The notes beneath the pieces are model-generated. The model saw nothing but the letters and a program-made list of their open reading frames with translations, ran no database searches and had not been told where the DNA came from. Of a stretch of 64,000 nucleotides of DNA, positions 1 through 8,008 are shown one piece after another. The position numbers were made by a program, and so were the translations under genes. Source of the stretch: Limnovirga soli (lineage in GTDB: Bacteria > Bacteroidota > Bacteroidia > Chitinophagales > Chitinophagaceae); assembly GCF_013106755.1 (NCBI RefSeq), contig NZ_WHPF01000007.1, forward strand, positions 124,001 to 188,000, read 5' to 3'. How positions within the stretch are numbered: the stretch's first letter is position 1; every line of letters begins with the position of its first letter.

Positions 1-14
1 CAGAAAACAGAACG

Positions 15-60
15 CACAAGAGTGCGACGCAAGGTTGTTGCAGGTTTATTTTTTGCCGGG
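15..60. repeat. Intergenic repeat, right half, version A
   Basis: This is a right-hand arm GCACAAGAGTGCGACGCAAG-like sequence (15-33), followed at 55-60 by the GCCGGG outer end seen in the other copies. The left half, if any, lies outside the window. It sits upstream of the rpmH promoter. Confidence 0.8.
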
Positions 61-107
61 TTCAAAAAAAATATTACAAGTGCTGCCATTATTACGGAAT
101 AAACCAC

Positions 108-115
108 TACTTTTG
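108..115 (+). promoter_or_regulatory. Probable -7 box for rpmH
   Basis: TACTTTTG matches the Bacteroidota consensus TAnnTTTG about 85 bases before the rpmH start. No clear TTG -33 element is visible, so the call rests on the -7 box and its position. Confidence 0.45.
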
Positions 116-199
116 CCGTCCTTTCACAGGAAAACAGTGATGGTGACTGGTTTCCGCGAGTTGAAAACAATCATTTTGGGTTAGTAAAAATATCAATTT

Positions 200-355
200 A
201 TGAAACGTACATTCCAACCGCATAATCGCAGACGTAAATCGGTACATGGCTTCCGTGAACGTATGGCATCAGCGAATGGCCGCAAAGTTTTAGCCAGCCG
301 CCGTGCGAAGGGCCGTAAGAAATTAACGGTATCTGACGAAAGAAAACTTAAATAA
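200..355 (+). CDS. rpmH: 50S ribosomal protein L34
   Basis: This 51-residue protein begins [22 protein letters not shown] and is almost wholly basic, as L34 always is. L34 is a late-assembly protein of the large ribosomal subunit. The open frame is too short for ordinary ORF cut-offs but has the exact family length and the conserved RTFQP and HGFRxRM motifs. It is followed by rnpA and yidD on the same strand, the usual order for this cluster. A terminator-like hairpin lies between it and rnpA. Confidence 0.97.
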   Translation: MKRTFQPHNRRRKSVHGFRERMASANGRKVLASRRAKGRKKLTVSDERKLK

Positions 356-410
356 CCAATTCTATTTACTTCCGTTACGGGGGTAATAAGGAGTTTTAAG
401 ATTATATTTA

Positions 411-435
411 AAGCCTCAAATTATTGAGGCTTTTT
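411..435 (+). terminator. Hairpin terminator or attenuator between rpmH and rnpA
   Basis: AAGCCTCAA and TTGAGGCTT pair around a four-base loop and are followed by a T run. It lies 55 bases after the rpmH stop and only about 15 bases before the chosen rnpA start, so it would set the ratio of L34 to RnpA. Confidence 0.7.
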
Positions 436-450
436 TCGTTGTATTACCAC

Positions 451-861
451 ATGGGCAAAGAATTTACATATAGTAAACAGGAAAAACTGAAAAGCAGAAA
501 ATTGCTGGAAGCCATTTTTAAAAAAGGGCAATCTTTTACTGTTTACCCCATTAAACTGTTTTATTTGCAACCCGATGAACCGGTAGATTTTTATATAAAA
601 GCTGGTGTTGGAGTAAGTAGCAGGCATTTTAAACATGCCGTAGACCGTAACCGTATTAAACGTATGCTGCGGGAAGCCTATCGTACCCAAAAGCAACCTT
701 TGCATACGGTACTTGCCGAAAACGGAAAGCAAATGGCGGCATTTTTTTTATATATTGATAAAGTACTGCCCGAATATGCCGTTCTTGAACTAAAAATGCA
801 ACAGGTGCTGGCAAAACTGGAAAAGCATATACAACATGAAAATCTTGCTTCAAATACTTAG
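451..861 (+). CDS. rnpA: Ribonuclease P protein component
   Basis: This 136-residue basic protein assists the RNase P RNA in maturing the 5' ends of tRNAs. The N-terminus ([22 protein letters not shown]) and the RNR motif in [20 protein letters not shown] (about residues 59-78) are the RnpA signature. I chose the ATG at 451 over an upstream TTG at 424. The extra nine residues do not resemble the family, and the TTG lies inside the terminator hairpin. The 3' end overlaps yidD by 26 bases, suggesting translational coupling. Confidence 0.95.
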   Translation: MGKEFTYSKQEKLKSRKLLEAIFKKGQSFTVYPIKLFYLQPDEPVDFYIKAGVGVSSRHFKHAVDRNRIKRMLREAYRTQKQPLHTVLAENGKQMAAFFLYIDKVLPEYAVLELKMQQVLAKLEKHIQHENLASNT

Positions 862-1066
862 CTACCCGTTTATTGGGCTGATAAAAATATATCAGTGGGT
901 AATATCACCTATGCTGGGGCCAAAATGCAGGTTTACACCTACCTGCTCGCAGTACGGTATAGAAGCCTTTAAAAAACACGGTGTGATTAAAGGTTTTTAT
1001 TTAACTGTGAAGCGAGTATCAAAATGCCATCCGCTGGGCGGTAGTGGTTATGATCCTGTTCCCTGA
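836..1066 (+). CDS. yidD: Membrane protein insertion efficiency factor YidD
   Basis: This 76-residue protein has the family signature: an amphipathic N-terminal segment ([22 protein letters not shown]), then [19 protein letters not shown] and the [13 protein letters not shown] tail. YidD is a small inner-membrane-associated protein that helps YidC insert membrane proteins. It overlaps the end of rnpA. Its stop codon directly abuts the stop of the converging gene at 1067, leaving no intergenic space. Confidence 0.95.
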   Translation: MKILLQILSYPFIGLIKIYQWVISPMLGPKCRFTPTCSQYGIEAFKKHGVIKGFYLTVKRVSKCHPLGGSGYDPVP

Positions 1067-1663
1067 TTATTTGGTAAGCTTTATTAATTTTTCAATTGTT
1101 TCCCTTACTTCGTTAATACTGTAAAATCGGTATACTTCGGGTTCTTCGTTGCCTTCTTTTGCAATAGAAGTCATACGATGATAAGGCCCTACTACATGCG
1201 CATTAATATTGGCTGAAATTTTTACTGCAGTATTGGGTAGTATAAAAAATGTTCTGTTTTGCGCATTAATATTGGTATTGGCCACCATTTGCTGTAGGGA
1301 GTCTATATTATGCTGCAATGTTTCCTGAGTCATTAACCTGTTGGCATCCTCTGGTTTGGAGTATTTCTGAAAGCCGCCAATAATGGTATCTTTTGCTTTT
1401 AAGTTTACAATATAGTAGCCATCTTCAGCAATTTCAATACTGGTATTTCCTGATATACCTGTAACGGTAAGGCTTACCTTATCGCTGGTAGGGTATATTA
1501 ACTCCTTGTCTACATGCCCCACAGTATCTTTTTGTACAACCGTTTTTGCTTCCTGATTAATTTGTACCCCGGTGTTGGCATATACCAGTATTTTTTTAGC
1601 ATGGTTGTTACAGGCTGTTAAAGCAGTAATAGCGGCAATAGCAAAAATTTGTTTGTAGTGCAT
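1067..1663 (-). CDS. Predicted lipoprotein of unknown function
   Basis: I do not recognise this 198-residue protein. The start at 1663 gives MHYKQIFAIAAITALTACNNH, a lipoprotein signal peptide with lipobox LTAC and acylated Cys at about residue 18. The upstream 30 codons of the open frame overlap the sodA terminator and look non-coding. The mature part has a predicted beta-rich N-terminal half and a helical stretch (QETLQHNIDSLQQMVAN), with no cysteine or catalytic motif that I can identify. It lies downstream of sodA but behind a terminator. Confidence 0.7.
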   Translation of the reverse strand: MHYKQIFAIAAITALTACNNHAKKILVYANTGVQINQEAKTVVQKDTVGHVDKELIYPTSDKVSLTVTGISGNTSIEIAEDGYYIVNLKAKDTIIGGFQKYSKPEDANRLMTQETLQHNIDSLQQMVANTNINAQNRTFFILPNTAVKISANINAHVVGPYHRMTSIAKEGNEEPEVYRFYSINEVRETIEKLIKLTK

Positions 1664-1678
1664 GTAAAATAAGTTTAT

Positions 1679-1711
1679 AAAAAAAGTCCTGCAATGTACA
1701 TGCAGGACTTT
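1679..1711 (-). terminator. Terminator of sodA
   Basis: AAAGTCCTGCA and TGCAGGACTTT form a perfect 11-bp stem (1683-1693 with 1701-1711). Reading on the minus strand it is followed by a T run, 26 bases beyond the sodA stop. Confidence 0.85.
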
Positions 1712-1736
1712 GAAGATAGGAAAGTTTTCACAGTTA

Positions 1737-2342
1737 TTATTTTGCTGCGGCAAAACGTTCTGCCACTTTACTCCAGTTAACTACATTCCAAATGGCGGCT
1801 AAATAGTCTGGCCTTTTATTCTGGTATTTTAAATAATAGGCATGCTCCCAAACGTCTATACCTAAAATAGGTGTGCCTTTTACATCGGCTACATCCATTA
1901 AAGGGTTATCCTGATTAGGAGTAGAAGATATTTCCAGTTTGCCATCCTTAACAATTAACCATGCCCAGCCACTTCCAAAACGGCCAACGCCGGCTGCGCC
2001 AAACTTGGTTTTAAACTCATCAAAAGAGCCAAAAGCTGCACTAATGGCTTCTGCTAGTTCGCCGGTTGGTGCACCACCTGCATTGGGTGCCAAACTTTCC
2101 CAAAAGAAAGTGTGGTTCCAGTGGCCGCCACCATTATTACGAACAGGAGCTGATATAGCACCTGCATGTTTTACCAATTCTTCCAGGCTTTTGTTCTCAT
2201 GCTCAGTGCCGGCAATGGCTTTATTAAGATTGTCAACATAAGCCTGATGGTGTTTGCCATGGTGTATCTGCATGGTCAGCGTGTCAATATGTGGCTCTAA
2301 TGCTTCATGTGCATATGGTAGAGCGGGTAAAGTAAATGCCAT
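1737..2342 (-). CDS. sodA: Superoxide dismutase, Mn type
   Basis: This 201-residue protein of standard length converts superoxide to oxygen and peroxide. Metal ligands are visible at His27 (MQIHHGKHH), His77 ([11 protein letters not shown]), Asp163 and His167 ([18 protein letters not shown]). The GGH before WNH and Gln144 (TPNQDNPL) are the usual Mn-type markers, whereas Fe enzymes place the glutamine in the first motif. Cambialistic metal use cannot be excluded. There is no signal peptide, so it is cytoplasmic. It is a single-gene unit with a promoter at 2389 and its own terminator. Confidence 0.95.
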   Translation of the reverse strand: MAFTLPALPYAHEALEPHIDTLTMQIHHGKHHQAYVDNLNKAIAGTEHENKSLEELVKHAGAISAPVRNNGGGHWNHTFFWESLAPNAGGAPTGELAEAISAAFGSFDEFKTKFGAAGVGRFGSGWAWLIVKDGKLEISSTPNQDNPLMDVADVKGTPILGIDVWEHAYYLKYQNKRPDYLAAIWNVVNWSKVAERFAAAK

Positions 2343-2388
2343 ACGATTTGTAGGTTTTTATTTTAAAACTGTTTTGTTTAGAGAATAA

Positions 2389-2396
2389 CAAATTTA
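2389..2396 (-). promoter_or_regulatory. Probable -7 box for sodA
   Basis: On the minus strand TAAATTTG matches TAnnTTTG exactly, giving a leader of about 40 bases. The -33 TTG is not clear. Confidence 0.45.
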
Positions 2397-2458
2397 CAAT
2401 TTGCTGGTTGAAAGCAGTGCAGCATAGCGTTAATTGTTTCTGAACTCGTAATTTATTT

Positions 2459-2625
2459 ATGGGCCCGGCTTTTAATGTATTAATTGGGCTTTACTTGCGT
2501 CGCACTCTTGTACTGTTGGTACTTTGGGCGGCAATACAATTATACTACCCAATGTTCTGCCGCCATAATATCCGAACGATGAACGTACTGCGACGCAACG
2601 GCTGCCCAATGCCTGTTCTTGCGCT
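2459..2625. repeat. Paired inverted intergenic repeat, version A/A
   Basis: The left arm CTTGCGTCGCACTCTTGTAC is at 2494-2513 and the right arm at 2585-2599. The right arm lacks the AAGAG segment. The left outer end CCCGGC is at 2464. This element fills most of the 343-base gap between sodA and the aldo/keto reductase. Confidence 0.85.
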
Positions 2626-2636
2626 GGTATACAAAT

Positions 2637-2667
2637 AAAAATGCAGCCTTTTTTAAGACTGCATTAT
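2637..2667 (-). terminator. Terminator of the aldo/keto reductase gene
   Basis: AATGCAG and CTGCATT arms flank an A/T-rich loop. The minus-strand stem is followed by a T run, just beyond the stop at 2686. Confidence 0.7.
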
Positions 2668-2685
2668 ATAAAGTGCTTCCTAAAT

Positions 2686-3672
2686 TTAATATAAAGGCAA
2701 AGTGGGTTTTGTTTGCATAATACCATCAATACGTTGCATTACTTCATCTGTAAGCAGGGGCAATACATCTAACGATTTCAGGTTTTCATGTAATTGTGCT
2801 GCGCTGCTTGCCCCTAATATGGCCGTGGTAACATTGGGGTTTTTTACACACCAGGCAATAGAAAGATTGGCCATGCTTACTCCCATTTCGTTGGCTAATA
2901 CCTGTAAATTGCGCACTGCCTGTATTTTTGTTTCCGTGGCCATTATATCTTTAAGCCAGCCATAATTTTCCAGGGCCAGCCTACTATCTGCAGGTATGCC
3001 ATTATTGTATTTGCCGGTTAATAAACCACTTGCCAATGGGCTCCAGATGGTGGTGCCTAAACCCACTGTTTTAAATATTTGAAGGTATTCGTTCTCCATT
3101 TTGTTACGCTCCAATAAATTGTATTGCGGCTGCTCCATGGTTGGGCCAATAAGGCGATAGCGTTCTGCAAAAGCATGGGCCTGCATAATCTCTACTCCAC
3201 TCCATTCGCTGGTACCCCAGTAAATTATTTTGCCCTGTTGCATCAGGTGGTTCATGGCCCAAACCACTTCTTCAATGGGGGTATTTTTATCGGGGCGGTG
3301 GCAAAAATATAAATCCAGATAATCTACCTGCAGGCGTTGCAGGGCCTCGTTACAGGCTTCTATTATATGTTTGCGGCTAAGGCCGGTTTGATTGGGTTTA
3401 GCATGTTGCCTGGAACCAAAAAATACTTTAGAGGATACAATATAAGAGGTACGGTCCCATTGTTTTTGTTGTAAAACCCGGCCCATAATTTTTTCACTTT
3501 CGCCAAGGGCATAGCCTTCTGCATTGTCAAAAAAATTAATGCCATGGTCGTAAGCAATGCCCATTAATGTGTCGGCACTAATATCCTGCACCTGTTGATG
3601 AAAAGTTACCCAACTACCAAAACTAAGCAGGCTTAATTGCAGGCCAGATTTGCCCATTCTGCGGTATTCCAT
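2686..3672 (-). CDS. Aldo/keto reductase
   Basis: This 328-residue NADPH-dependent oxidoreductase has the AKR catalytic tetrad: Asp49 and Tyr54 (FFDNAEGYALGESE), Lys82 (VSSKVFFG) and His125 (YFCHRPDK). The segment SPLASGLLTGKYNNGIPADSR is typical of the branch related to voltage-gated potassium-channel beta subunits and YghZ. The physiological substrate is unknown, and members of this branch reduce small aldehydes. It is cytoplasmic and monocistronic between a terminator and lptC. Confidence 0.9.
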   Translation of the reverse strand: MEYRRMGKSGLQLSLLSFGSWVTFHQQVQDISADTLMGIAYDHGINFFDNAEGYALGESEKIMGRVLQQKQWDRTSYIVSSKVFFGSRQHAKPNQTGLSRKHIIEACNEALQRLQVDYLDLYFCHRPDKNTPIEEVVWAMNHLMQQGKIIYWGTSEWSGVEIMQAHAFAERYRLIGPTMEQPQYNLLERNKMENEYLQIFKTVGLGTTIWSPLASGLLTGKYNNGIPADSRLALENYGWLKDIMATETKIQAVRNLQVLANEMGVSMANLSIAWCVKNPNVTTAILGASSAAQLHENLKSLDVLPLLTDEVMQRIDGIMQTKPTLPLY

Positions 3673-3700
3673 AAAAGTTTATTTTAAAAGTAAATAGTAG

Positions 3701-4279
3701 CTAATTGGCAGGCATGCTGCTATCGGGAACATTGGTAATGCCAGAGCTGTTTAGCAGGGTCCAGCTTTTAAAGGACTGATCGGCAGTTAAACCATCTTTT
3801 CCTTCAAAATGTTGATTCATTGGCTTCTTAATCAATACATATTTATCGGTATAAAAAATGGCTTTATTGCGATCCCACCATAGTTCATTGGTAAGCATGG
3901 TATCGCCTTTTACATTAAAAACCACCACGCTATCTTTAAGTAATACCTTGCCTTCGCTTTCCATATAACGGCCATATTTGGCAAAAAGTTTACTTTCCAG
4001 TTTAGCGCTGTCGCCATAAAAATCTACCTTAAGCGTTTTAGGAAATTCGGTTATTGGGGTATCGCTTTGGGTTCTGTACATTAATGGAGCGGTAAGCTTG
4101 GCTTTTATTTTACCATCCTGGCTCATATAGCTTTGTACATTTTCTGCTACTTCCTTTCCGGGTTTATGAATGCCCAGATTTCTAACTTCCTGCATACTGT
4201 TTTCGCAGCTATACATAAAAAAGCAGCCTGCGGAAAGGGCTGCTGCTTTTTTAAAATATTTGGAAAAGATGTTAATCAT
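3701..4279 (-). CDS. lptC: LPS export ABC transporter periplasmic protein LptC
   Basis: This 192-residue protein has a hydrophobic N-terminus with lipobox-like MYSC. It then shows the LptC pattern of beta strands carrying DGKIKAKLTAPLMYRTQ, FPKTLKVDFYGDSAKLESKLFAKYGRYMESEGKVLLKDSVVVFN and GDTMLTNELWWDRNKAIFYTDKYVLI. In the Lpt bridge LptC takes lipopolysaccharide from LptB2FG to LptA. Its start overlaps the end of the outer-membrane protein gene by 8 bases, so the two are co-transcribed with coaX. Confidence 0.88.
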   Translation of the reverse strand: MINIFSKYFKKAAALSAGCFFMYSCENSMQEVRNLGIHKPGKEVAENVQSYMSQDGKIKAKLTAPLMYRTQSDTPITEFPKTLKVDFYGDSAKLESKLFAKYGRYMESEGKVLLKDSVVVFNVKGDTMLTNELWWDRNKAIFYTDKYVLIKKPMNQHFEGKDGLTADQSFKSWTLLNSSGITNVPDSSMPAN

Positions 4280-5678
4280 ATTTGCGTCTTGTAAACCAAA
4301 GATCAGACATAGATAAACCTAAAGATAATTTAAAGAAATTCTCAGTAACATTATTCACATTAGAACCTCTTTTACCAAATTCTATGGCTGTATTAATCAG
4401 GGTAGACTGGTTATCGTAATTGCTCCATTTTCTCAGGTTAAAACCCATACCTAATGTAAAGGCAGATACTTTATATCCATTGCCATCTGCATTAATATAA
4501 TCTTTACCGCTGTAAAATCCTACCCGGTAAGTAGATCGGCTAAATAAGGCATTACTGCTAAAAGAGGGCGTAAACTCACCACCTACACGAAGCATTTTAC
4601 TATCTGCCAGTTGATTTTCTTTTGCGCCATAATACCGGTAGTCCTGCCATTTGGCAAGTGCATAATCCGCACCAATAGCCCATTTGGTGGCAACTGGCTC
4701 GCCGCCAACAATATATTTCTTACTAACTAAAAAACCCATATTGTAGGTTACCGGTATAGTGATATTACCCAATACATCTGTAACATCACTAATACTGTCA
4801 ATATTACTAATTGCACCATTGGCATCATAGGTAAAAGTTTCTACCCTTTTACTGGTATTGGCTTTCAGGTTTTGCTCTAATGTGCCTGAGGCACCCAGTT
4901 TTAAAAAGAAGCCTTCATTATAACTACCCAGTTTGCTTTTTTTATCGCTTAATTTAATGTTGTAAGTAATGCCAGGCGATAAAAATAAACCCCAAAAATC
5001 GGTACGGGAAACATCGTTTGATTTGTAATAATTTACAGAATCATTAATAAATGTTTGTTTGGTGCTTATTTGTTTACGGCCAAATTCATAACCTGCATTA
5101 AAACCAATACTCAGGTTATTAAAACGTTTGCCCAATCCAAAAAACACCTGGTTTAAGCCACCATTACCTTCGTACAGTGTTTTTATACTATCAATACTGG
5201 TTCTTTGAACGCTTTCAACGCTATAGTTAATTCTGGTGGCTGGTTTTAAACCAAATACCAATCCGGCGCCTCTTTTCCTGGCATCAGCTCTTGGGTTTAA
5301 AGGCACGCCCAATTGTATATACGATGGCATAAAATTGGTTGAATTATAGCTGGAGGCCGGCGTAGCACTTCTTAGCGTTCTGGCGTCAATGCTTAAACCA
5401 AAATCATAATTAACCAATGCGCCCTTGGTACCACCAAACATTTTTATATAGCGCATAGCACTATATGTTGCAGGGTTGCTGGTATTTAATGCCTGATCAC
5501 TTGAATAGGCTGCAGAAATACCACCCATACCTCGGGATGCAATGCTTTGAGCAGGGTAAATATCGCCCAATCCATATCTGGAAAAAGGTGAGTTCTCCTG
5601 TGCGTGCAGTTGCATAAATCCCGCCAAAACCAACAATAACAATACACTCCGTTTAAAAATTCTTTCTACTGATCGCAT
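4272..5678 (-). CDS. Outer-membrane beta-barrel protein, OmpP1/FadL-like
   Basis: This 468-residue protein has a Sec signal peptide (SVLLLLVLAGFMQLHAQ). The N-terminus ENSPFSRYGLGDIYPAQSIASRGMGGISAAYSS is typical of a Bacteroidota family of outer-membrane barrels. Alternating amphipathic strands follow to the end (FKLSLGLSMSDLWFTRRKYD). It probably forms a transport channel or barrel, with unknown substrate. The gene overlaps coaX by 26 bases upstream and lptC by 8 bases downstream, so all three probably form one operon. An LPS-related role is suggested only by this linkage. Confidence 0.8.
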   Translation of the reverse strand: MRSVERIFKRSVLLLLVLAGFMQLHAQENSPFSRYGLGDIYPAQSIASRGMGGISAAYSSDQALNTSNPATYSAMRYIKMFGGTKGALVNYDFGLSIDARTLRSATPASSYNSTNFMPSYIQLGVPLNPRADARKRGAGLVFGLKPATRINYSVESVQRTSIDSIKTLYEGNGGLNQVFFGLGKRFNNLSIGFNAGYEFGRKQISTKQTFINDSVNYYKSNDVSRTDFWGLFLSPGITYNIKLSDKKSKLGSYNEGFFLKLGASGTLEQNLKANTSKRVETFTYDANGAISNIDSISDVTDVLGNITIPVTYNMGFLVSKKYIVGGEPVATKWAIGADYALAKWQDYRYYGAKENQLADSKMLRVGGEFTPSFSSNALFSRSTYRVGFYSGKDYINADGNGYKVSAFTLGMGFNLRKWSNYDNQSTLINTAIEFGKRGSNVNNVTENFFKLSLGLSMSDLWFTRRKYD

Positions 5679-6378
5679 ACAAGCCTTTATAGATTAGATG
5701 AGGGTCTGCAAATATCTTCTTTTTGAGATGAGGCACAAAAAACCGCATATCCCCCCCGGTTAAAAGCACGTTAAAGTTGCTGTACTTAAGGGCATATTCT
5801 TCAATAATGCCATCAATTTCCTTGCTCATCCCCAATATAACACCGCTTAATAAATTTGTTCGGGTATCATAGCCAACCAGGGGAAAATTCCAGTCTGGCT
5901 TAACTAACGGCAGTTTGGCTGTATATTCATGCATGGCTTTCAGCCGCATTTCTAAACCCGGAGAAATACTGCCACCCAAAAACTCGTGAAACTTATTTAC
6001 AAAATTAAAAGTGATACAGGAACCCAAACCTATAATAAGATTATGGTTTTCAGGTAAATAATGCACAGCACCGGCTACCAATGCCAGCCTGTCTGCACCA
6101 ATGGTTTCTGGTTTACCAACAGGCGTGCTAAATGGCAAAATACTTGCATAATCTAATTTGTGAAAATGCAACCGCTCCTTTAGCAAATTATCAATGGCAA
6201 TATCATGGTGTATTACAGACGATAATATGGCGTGGCTTGGTGAATACTGCTCCAATAGCATAGTAATCCTATGCAAAGGGTCTTCTCCCAATACAAATTC
6301 TGCTATAAACTCATCATTGTTAAAAACACCGCATTTTAAGCGGGTATTACCAAAATCACAGCAAAGGGTGGTGCGCAT
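5653..6378 (-). CDS. coaX: Type III pantothenate kinase
   Basis: This 241-residue member of the acetate and sugar kinase/Hsp70/actin fold phosphorylates pantothenate in coenzyme A synthesis. The phosphate-binding motif DFGNTRLK (residues 8-15), GADR (94-97) and GGSISPGLEMRLKAMHEYTAKLP (135 onward) support the call. One oddity is the second Asp motif, which in typical family members reads IDxGTAxTxD. Here it is IIGLGSCITFN (115-125), so the acidic residue is replaced by Gly117. This may be a lineage-specific variant or may reduce activity. Confidence 0.88.
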   Translation of the reverse strand: MRTTLCCDFGNTRLKCGVFNNDEFIAEFVLGEDPLHRITMLLEQYSPSHAILSSVIHHDIAIDNLLKERLHFHKLDYASILPFSTPVGKPETIGADRLALVAGAVHYLPENHNLIIGLGSCITFNFVNKFHEFLGGSISPGLEMRLKAMHEYTAKLPLVKPDWNFPLVGYDTRTNLLSGVILGMSKEIDGIIEEYALKYSNFNVLLTGGDMRFFVPHLKKKIFADPHLIYKGLYAISRKNF

Positions 6379-6499
6379 ATATTACCTGATTTCCGGTAAA
6401 TATAAATGCTGCACTTAATATTTTGCACAAATTTTAGAACATCTTACCCTACCTGCCATGTTATCCATTATAAAATAAATGGTAGTTTTTGTTATTTAT

Positions 6500-6575
6500 G
6501 GCGTGCCCCTTTGGGTCGGGCTTTCCGCTGCAAGTCCTCGCTACGCTGCGGGCTTTCCGCTGCTATCCCTCACGC
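6500..6575. repeat. Intergenic repeat E, copy 1
   Basis: This GC-rich block contains two GGGCTTTCCGCTG units and the phrase CAAGTCCTCGCTACG. The reverse complement of 41678-41760 matches it along its whole length. It lies in the 314-base non-coding gap between coaX and the DUF2064 gene, which shows nothing else recognisable. Confidence 0.75.
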
Positions 6576-6692
6576 AGGAAGTTTAAAAATATGGCCATCC
6601 AATAATATTTTGGCCTGTTCGTTAATCCTTCTAAAGCTTATTTTAAAGTTGCCAAAAGCAGCGAACCTCTTCATCTGCAAATCTTATAAATT

Positions 6693-7289
6693 ATGCCGGG
6701 TGCTTTAATCATATTTGTAAATAATCATTTACAGGCAGCTGTAAAAACAAAACTGGCCGATGCTATTGGCGAGAAAGAGGCTATGGCTATTTACAAACAA
6801 TTATTAGTTCACACCTACAATATTACCAGCAAATCTAAATTTGATATTTACCTGTTTTATTCAGATGGTATAACAGATAAAGATTGTTGGACTGCCTCTG
6901 GTAAATGCCATAAATACCTGCAAAACGGTAATAACCTGACAGAGCGTATGTTAAATGCATTTGAATTGGTATTTGCCCAAGGGTACAACAAGGTTATTTT
7001 TATTGGCAGCGATTGCATAGAACTTGAAAGCCGGCATATTAAACAGGCATTTAATTATCTGGATGATACCGATATTGTTATTGGCCCGGCGCAGGATGGA
7101 GGCTATTATTTACTGGGTATGTGCCGCCTGTTTGCACATTTATTTACCAGCAATGCCTGGAATACGGTACCATTGTTTAACGAAAAACTGCTTGCCATTG
7201 AAGCGCAGGGCTTAAGCTTTAGTTTATTGGATGTGTTAAGCGATGTGGATGATCAGAAAGAAATGTACCTACTACATCACCGGCAATAA
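6693..7289 (+). CDS. DUF2064 family glycosyltransferase (TIGR04282-like)
   Basis: This 198-residue GT-A-fold protein resembles the nucleotidyl/glycosyl transferase group found near sugar and lipid genes. Visible family blocks are KTKLADAIGEKEA (about 18-30), NLTERMLNAFELVFAQGYNKVIFIGSDCIELES (DxD-like SDC) and DIVIGPAQDGGYYLLGM. The actual donor and acceptor are unknown. The N-terminal nucleotide-binding loop is divergent (IIFVNNHLQAAVKT rather than the usual KxPxxGxVKTR form). It is a single gene between two repeats. Confidence 0.8.
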   Translation: MPGALIIFVNNHLQAAVKTKLADAIGEKEAMAIYKQLLVHTYNITSKSKFDIYLFYSDGITDKDCWTASGKCHKYLQNGNNLTERMLNAFELVFAQGYNKVIFIGSDCIELESRHIKQAFNYLDDTDIVIGPAQDGGYYLLGMCRLFAHLFTSNAWNTVPLFNEKLLAIEAQGLSFSLLDVLSDVDDQKEMYLLHHRQ

Positions 7290-7299
7290 AAGGTGTTTA

Positions 7300-7355
7300 C
7301 CCGGCTGTTTATATGGTTGCCCAATGTACCGGAACGATGAACCGAGCGTGGCAAG
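7300..7355. repeat. Intergenic repeat, right half, version C
   Basis: CCCGGCTG at 7300 is followed by the version C arm GGAACGATGAACCGAGCGTGGCAAG (7331-7355) and a TAAAGCC tail. The same arm, inverted, occurs at 51522 and 60124. Confidence 0.75.
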
Positions 7356-7395
7356 TAAAGCCTGATTATTGACTTGCTGCCTACTACCAAAAAAT

Positions 7396-7788
7396 CTATA
7401 TAGCCAGAGCAAGGGCTGGGTCCCAGAAAAGCTTTTTAAATTCTACCACTGTATCATTTTCTACTGCAACCCCGTCTTTTTCTAGTAGCTCCTGCATTAA
7501 GGTGGGTGTTTTAAAATGCATTTTTCCGGTAAGCATGCCGTTGCGGTTAACCACCCTTTGTGCGGGTATTTTTGGTTTAGCGGTATGAGCTGCATTCATG
7601 GCCCAGCCAACCATACGGGCCGATAATTTTGTGCCCAGATAATTGGCTATTGCGCCATATGTTGTAACCCTGCCTTTTGGTATTTGGCGTGTAACTGCCC
7701 ATACATCCTCAAAAAAAGTATAAGTTTTTGGCTCGCTTTTTACTGCATTTGTGGGTTGCTTTGGCAGCTTGCTGGATGGCTTTGGCAT
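7396..7788 (-). CDS. Alkyltransferase-like protein (MGMT family, no catalytic Cys)
   Basis: This 130-residue protein has the DNA-binding domain of O6-alkylguanine-DNA alkyltransferase: FEDVWAVTRQIPKGRVTTYGAIANYLG, then SARMVGWAMNAA and IPAQRVVNRNGMLTGK. Active alkyltransferases carry PCHRV at this site. Here the sequence is PAQRVV, so the alkyl-accepting cysteine is absent. Such proteins bind alkylated guanine and direct it to nucleotide excision repair. The N-terminus is a basic, probably disordered tail (MPKPSSKLPKQPTNAVKSEPK). It is probably co-transcribed with the two upstream genes. Confidence 0.9.
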   Translation of the reverse strand: MPKPSSKLPKQPTNAVKSEPKTYTFFEDVWAVTRQIPKGRVTTYGAIANYLGTKLSARMVGWAMNAAHTAKPKIPAQRVVNRNGMLTGKMHFKTPTLMQELLEKDGVAVENDTVVEFKKLFWDPALALAI

Positions 7789-7798
7789 GTTAACCGGT

Positions 7799-8008
7799 TT
7801 AACTGTTTGGATTGCTATTATTGGCTTTGTACAATTCTATTTGTAAAAAACTTTTACGTGGTTCTGGCACGGCTTCAAAATTAAACGGGCAATGTAAACA
7901 GCCGTTACCGCAGCAATAGCCCCGTTCCTTATGATAGGCTTCGGTTAAAACCATCAGGCCATTTTCATTATAGTAGTAATCTTTTTCCTCAGTCAATATG
8001 TCCTTCAC
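7799..8008 (-). CDS. DUF5522 family small cysteine-rich protein
   Basis: This 69-residue protein has the conserved block YYYNENGLMVLTEAYHKERGYCCGNGCLHCPFNF. The four cysteines in CC-x3-C-x2-C suggest a metal site, though this is inference. The function is not known. It overlaps trmB by 20 bases and is 10 bases from the alkyltransferase-like gene, so it is translationally linked to tRNA modification. Confidence 0.85.
   Translation of the reverse strand: MKDILTEEKDYYYNENGLMVLTEAYHKERGYCCGNGCLHCPFNFEAVPEPRKSFLQIELYKANNSNPNS

Noticed and set aside
6406-6708. 100-residue plus-strand open frame
   Set aside because: It spans repeat E and overlaps the start of the DUF2064 gene; composition is not protein-like.
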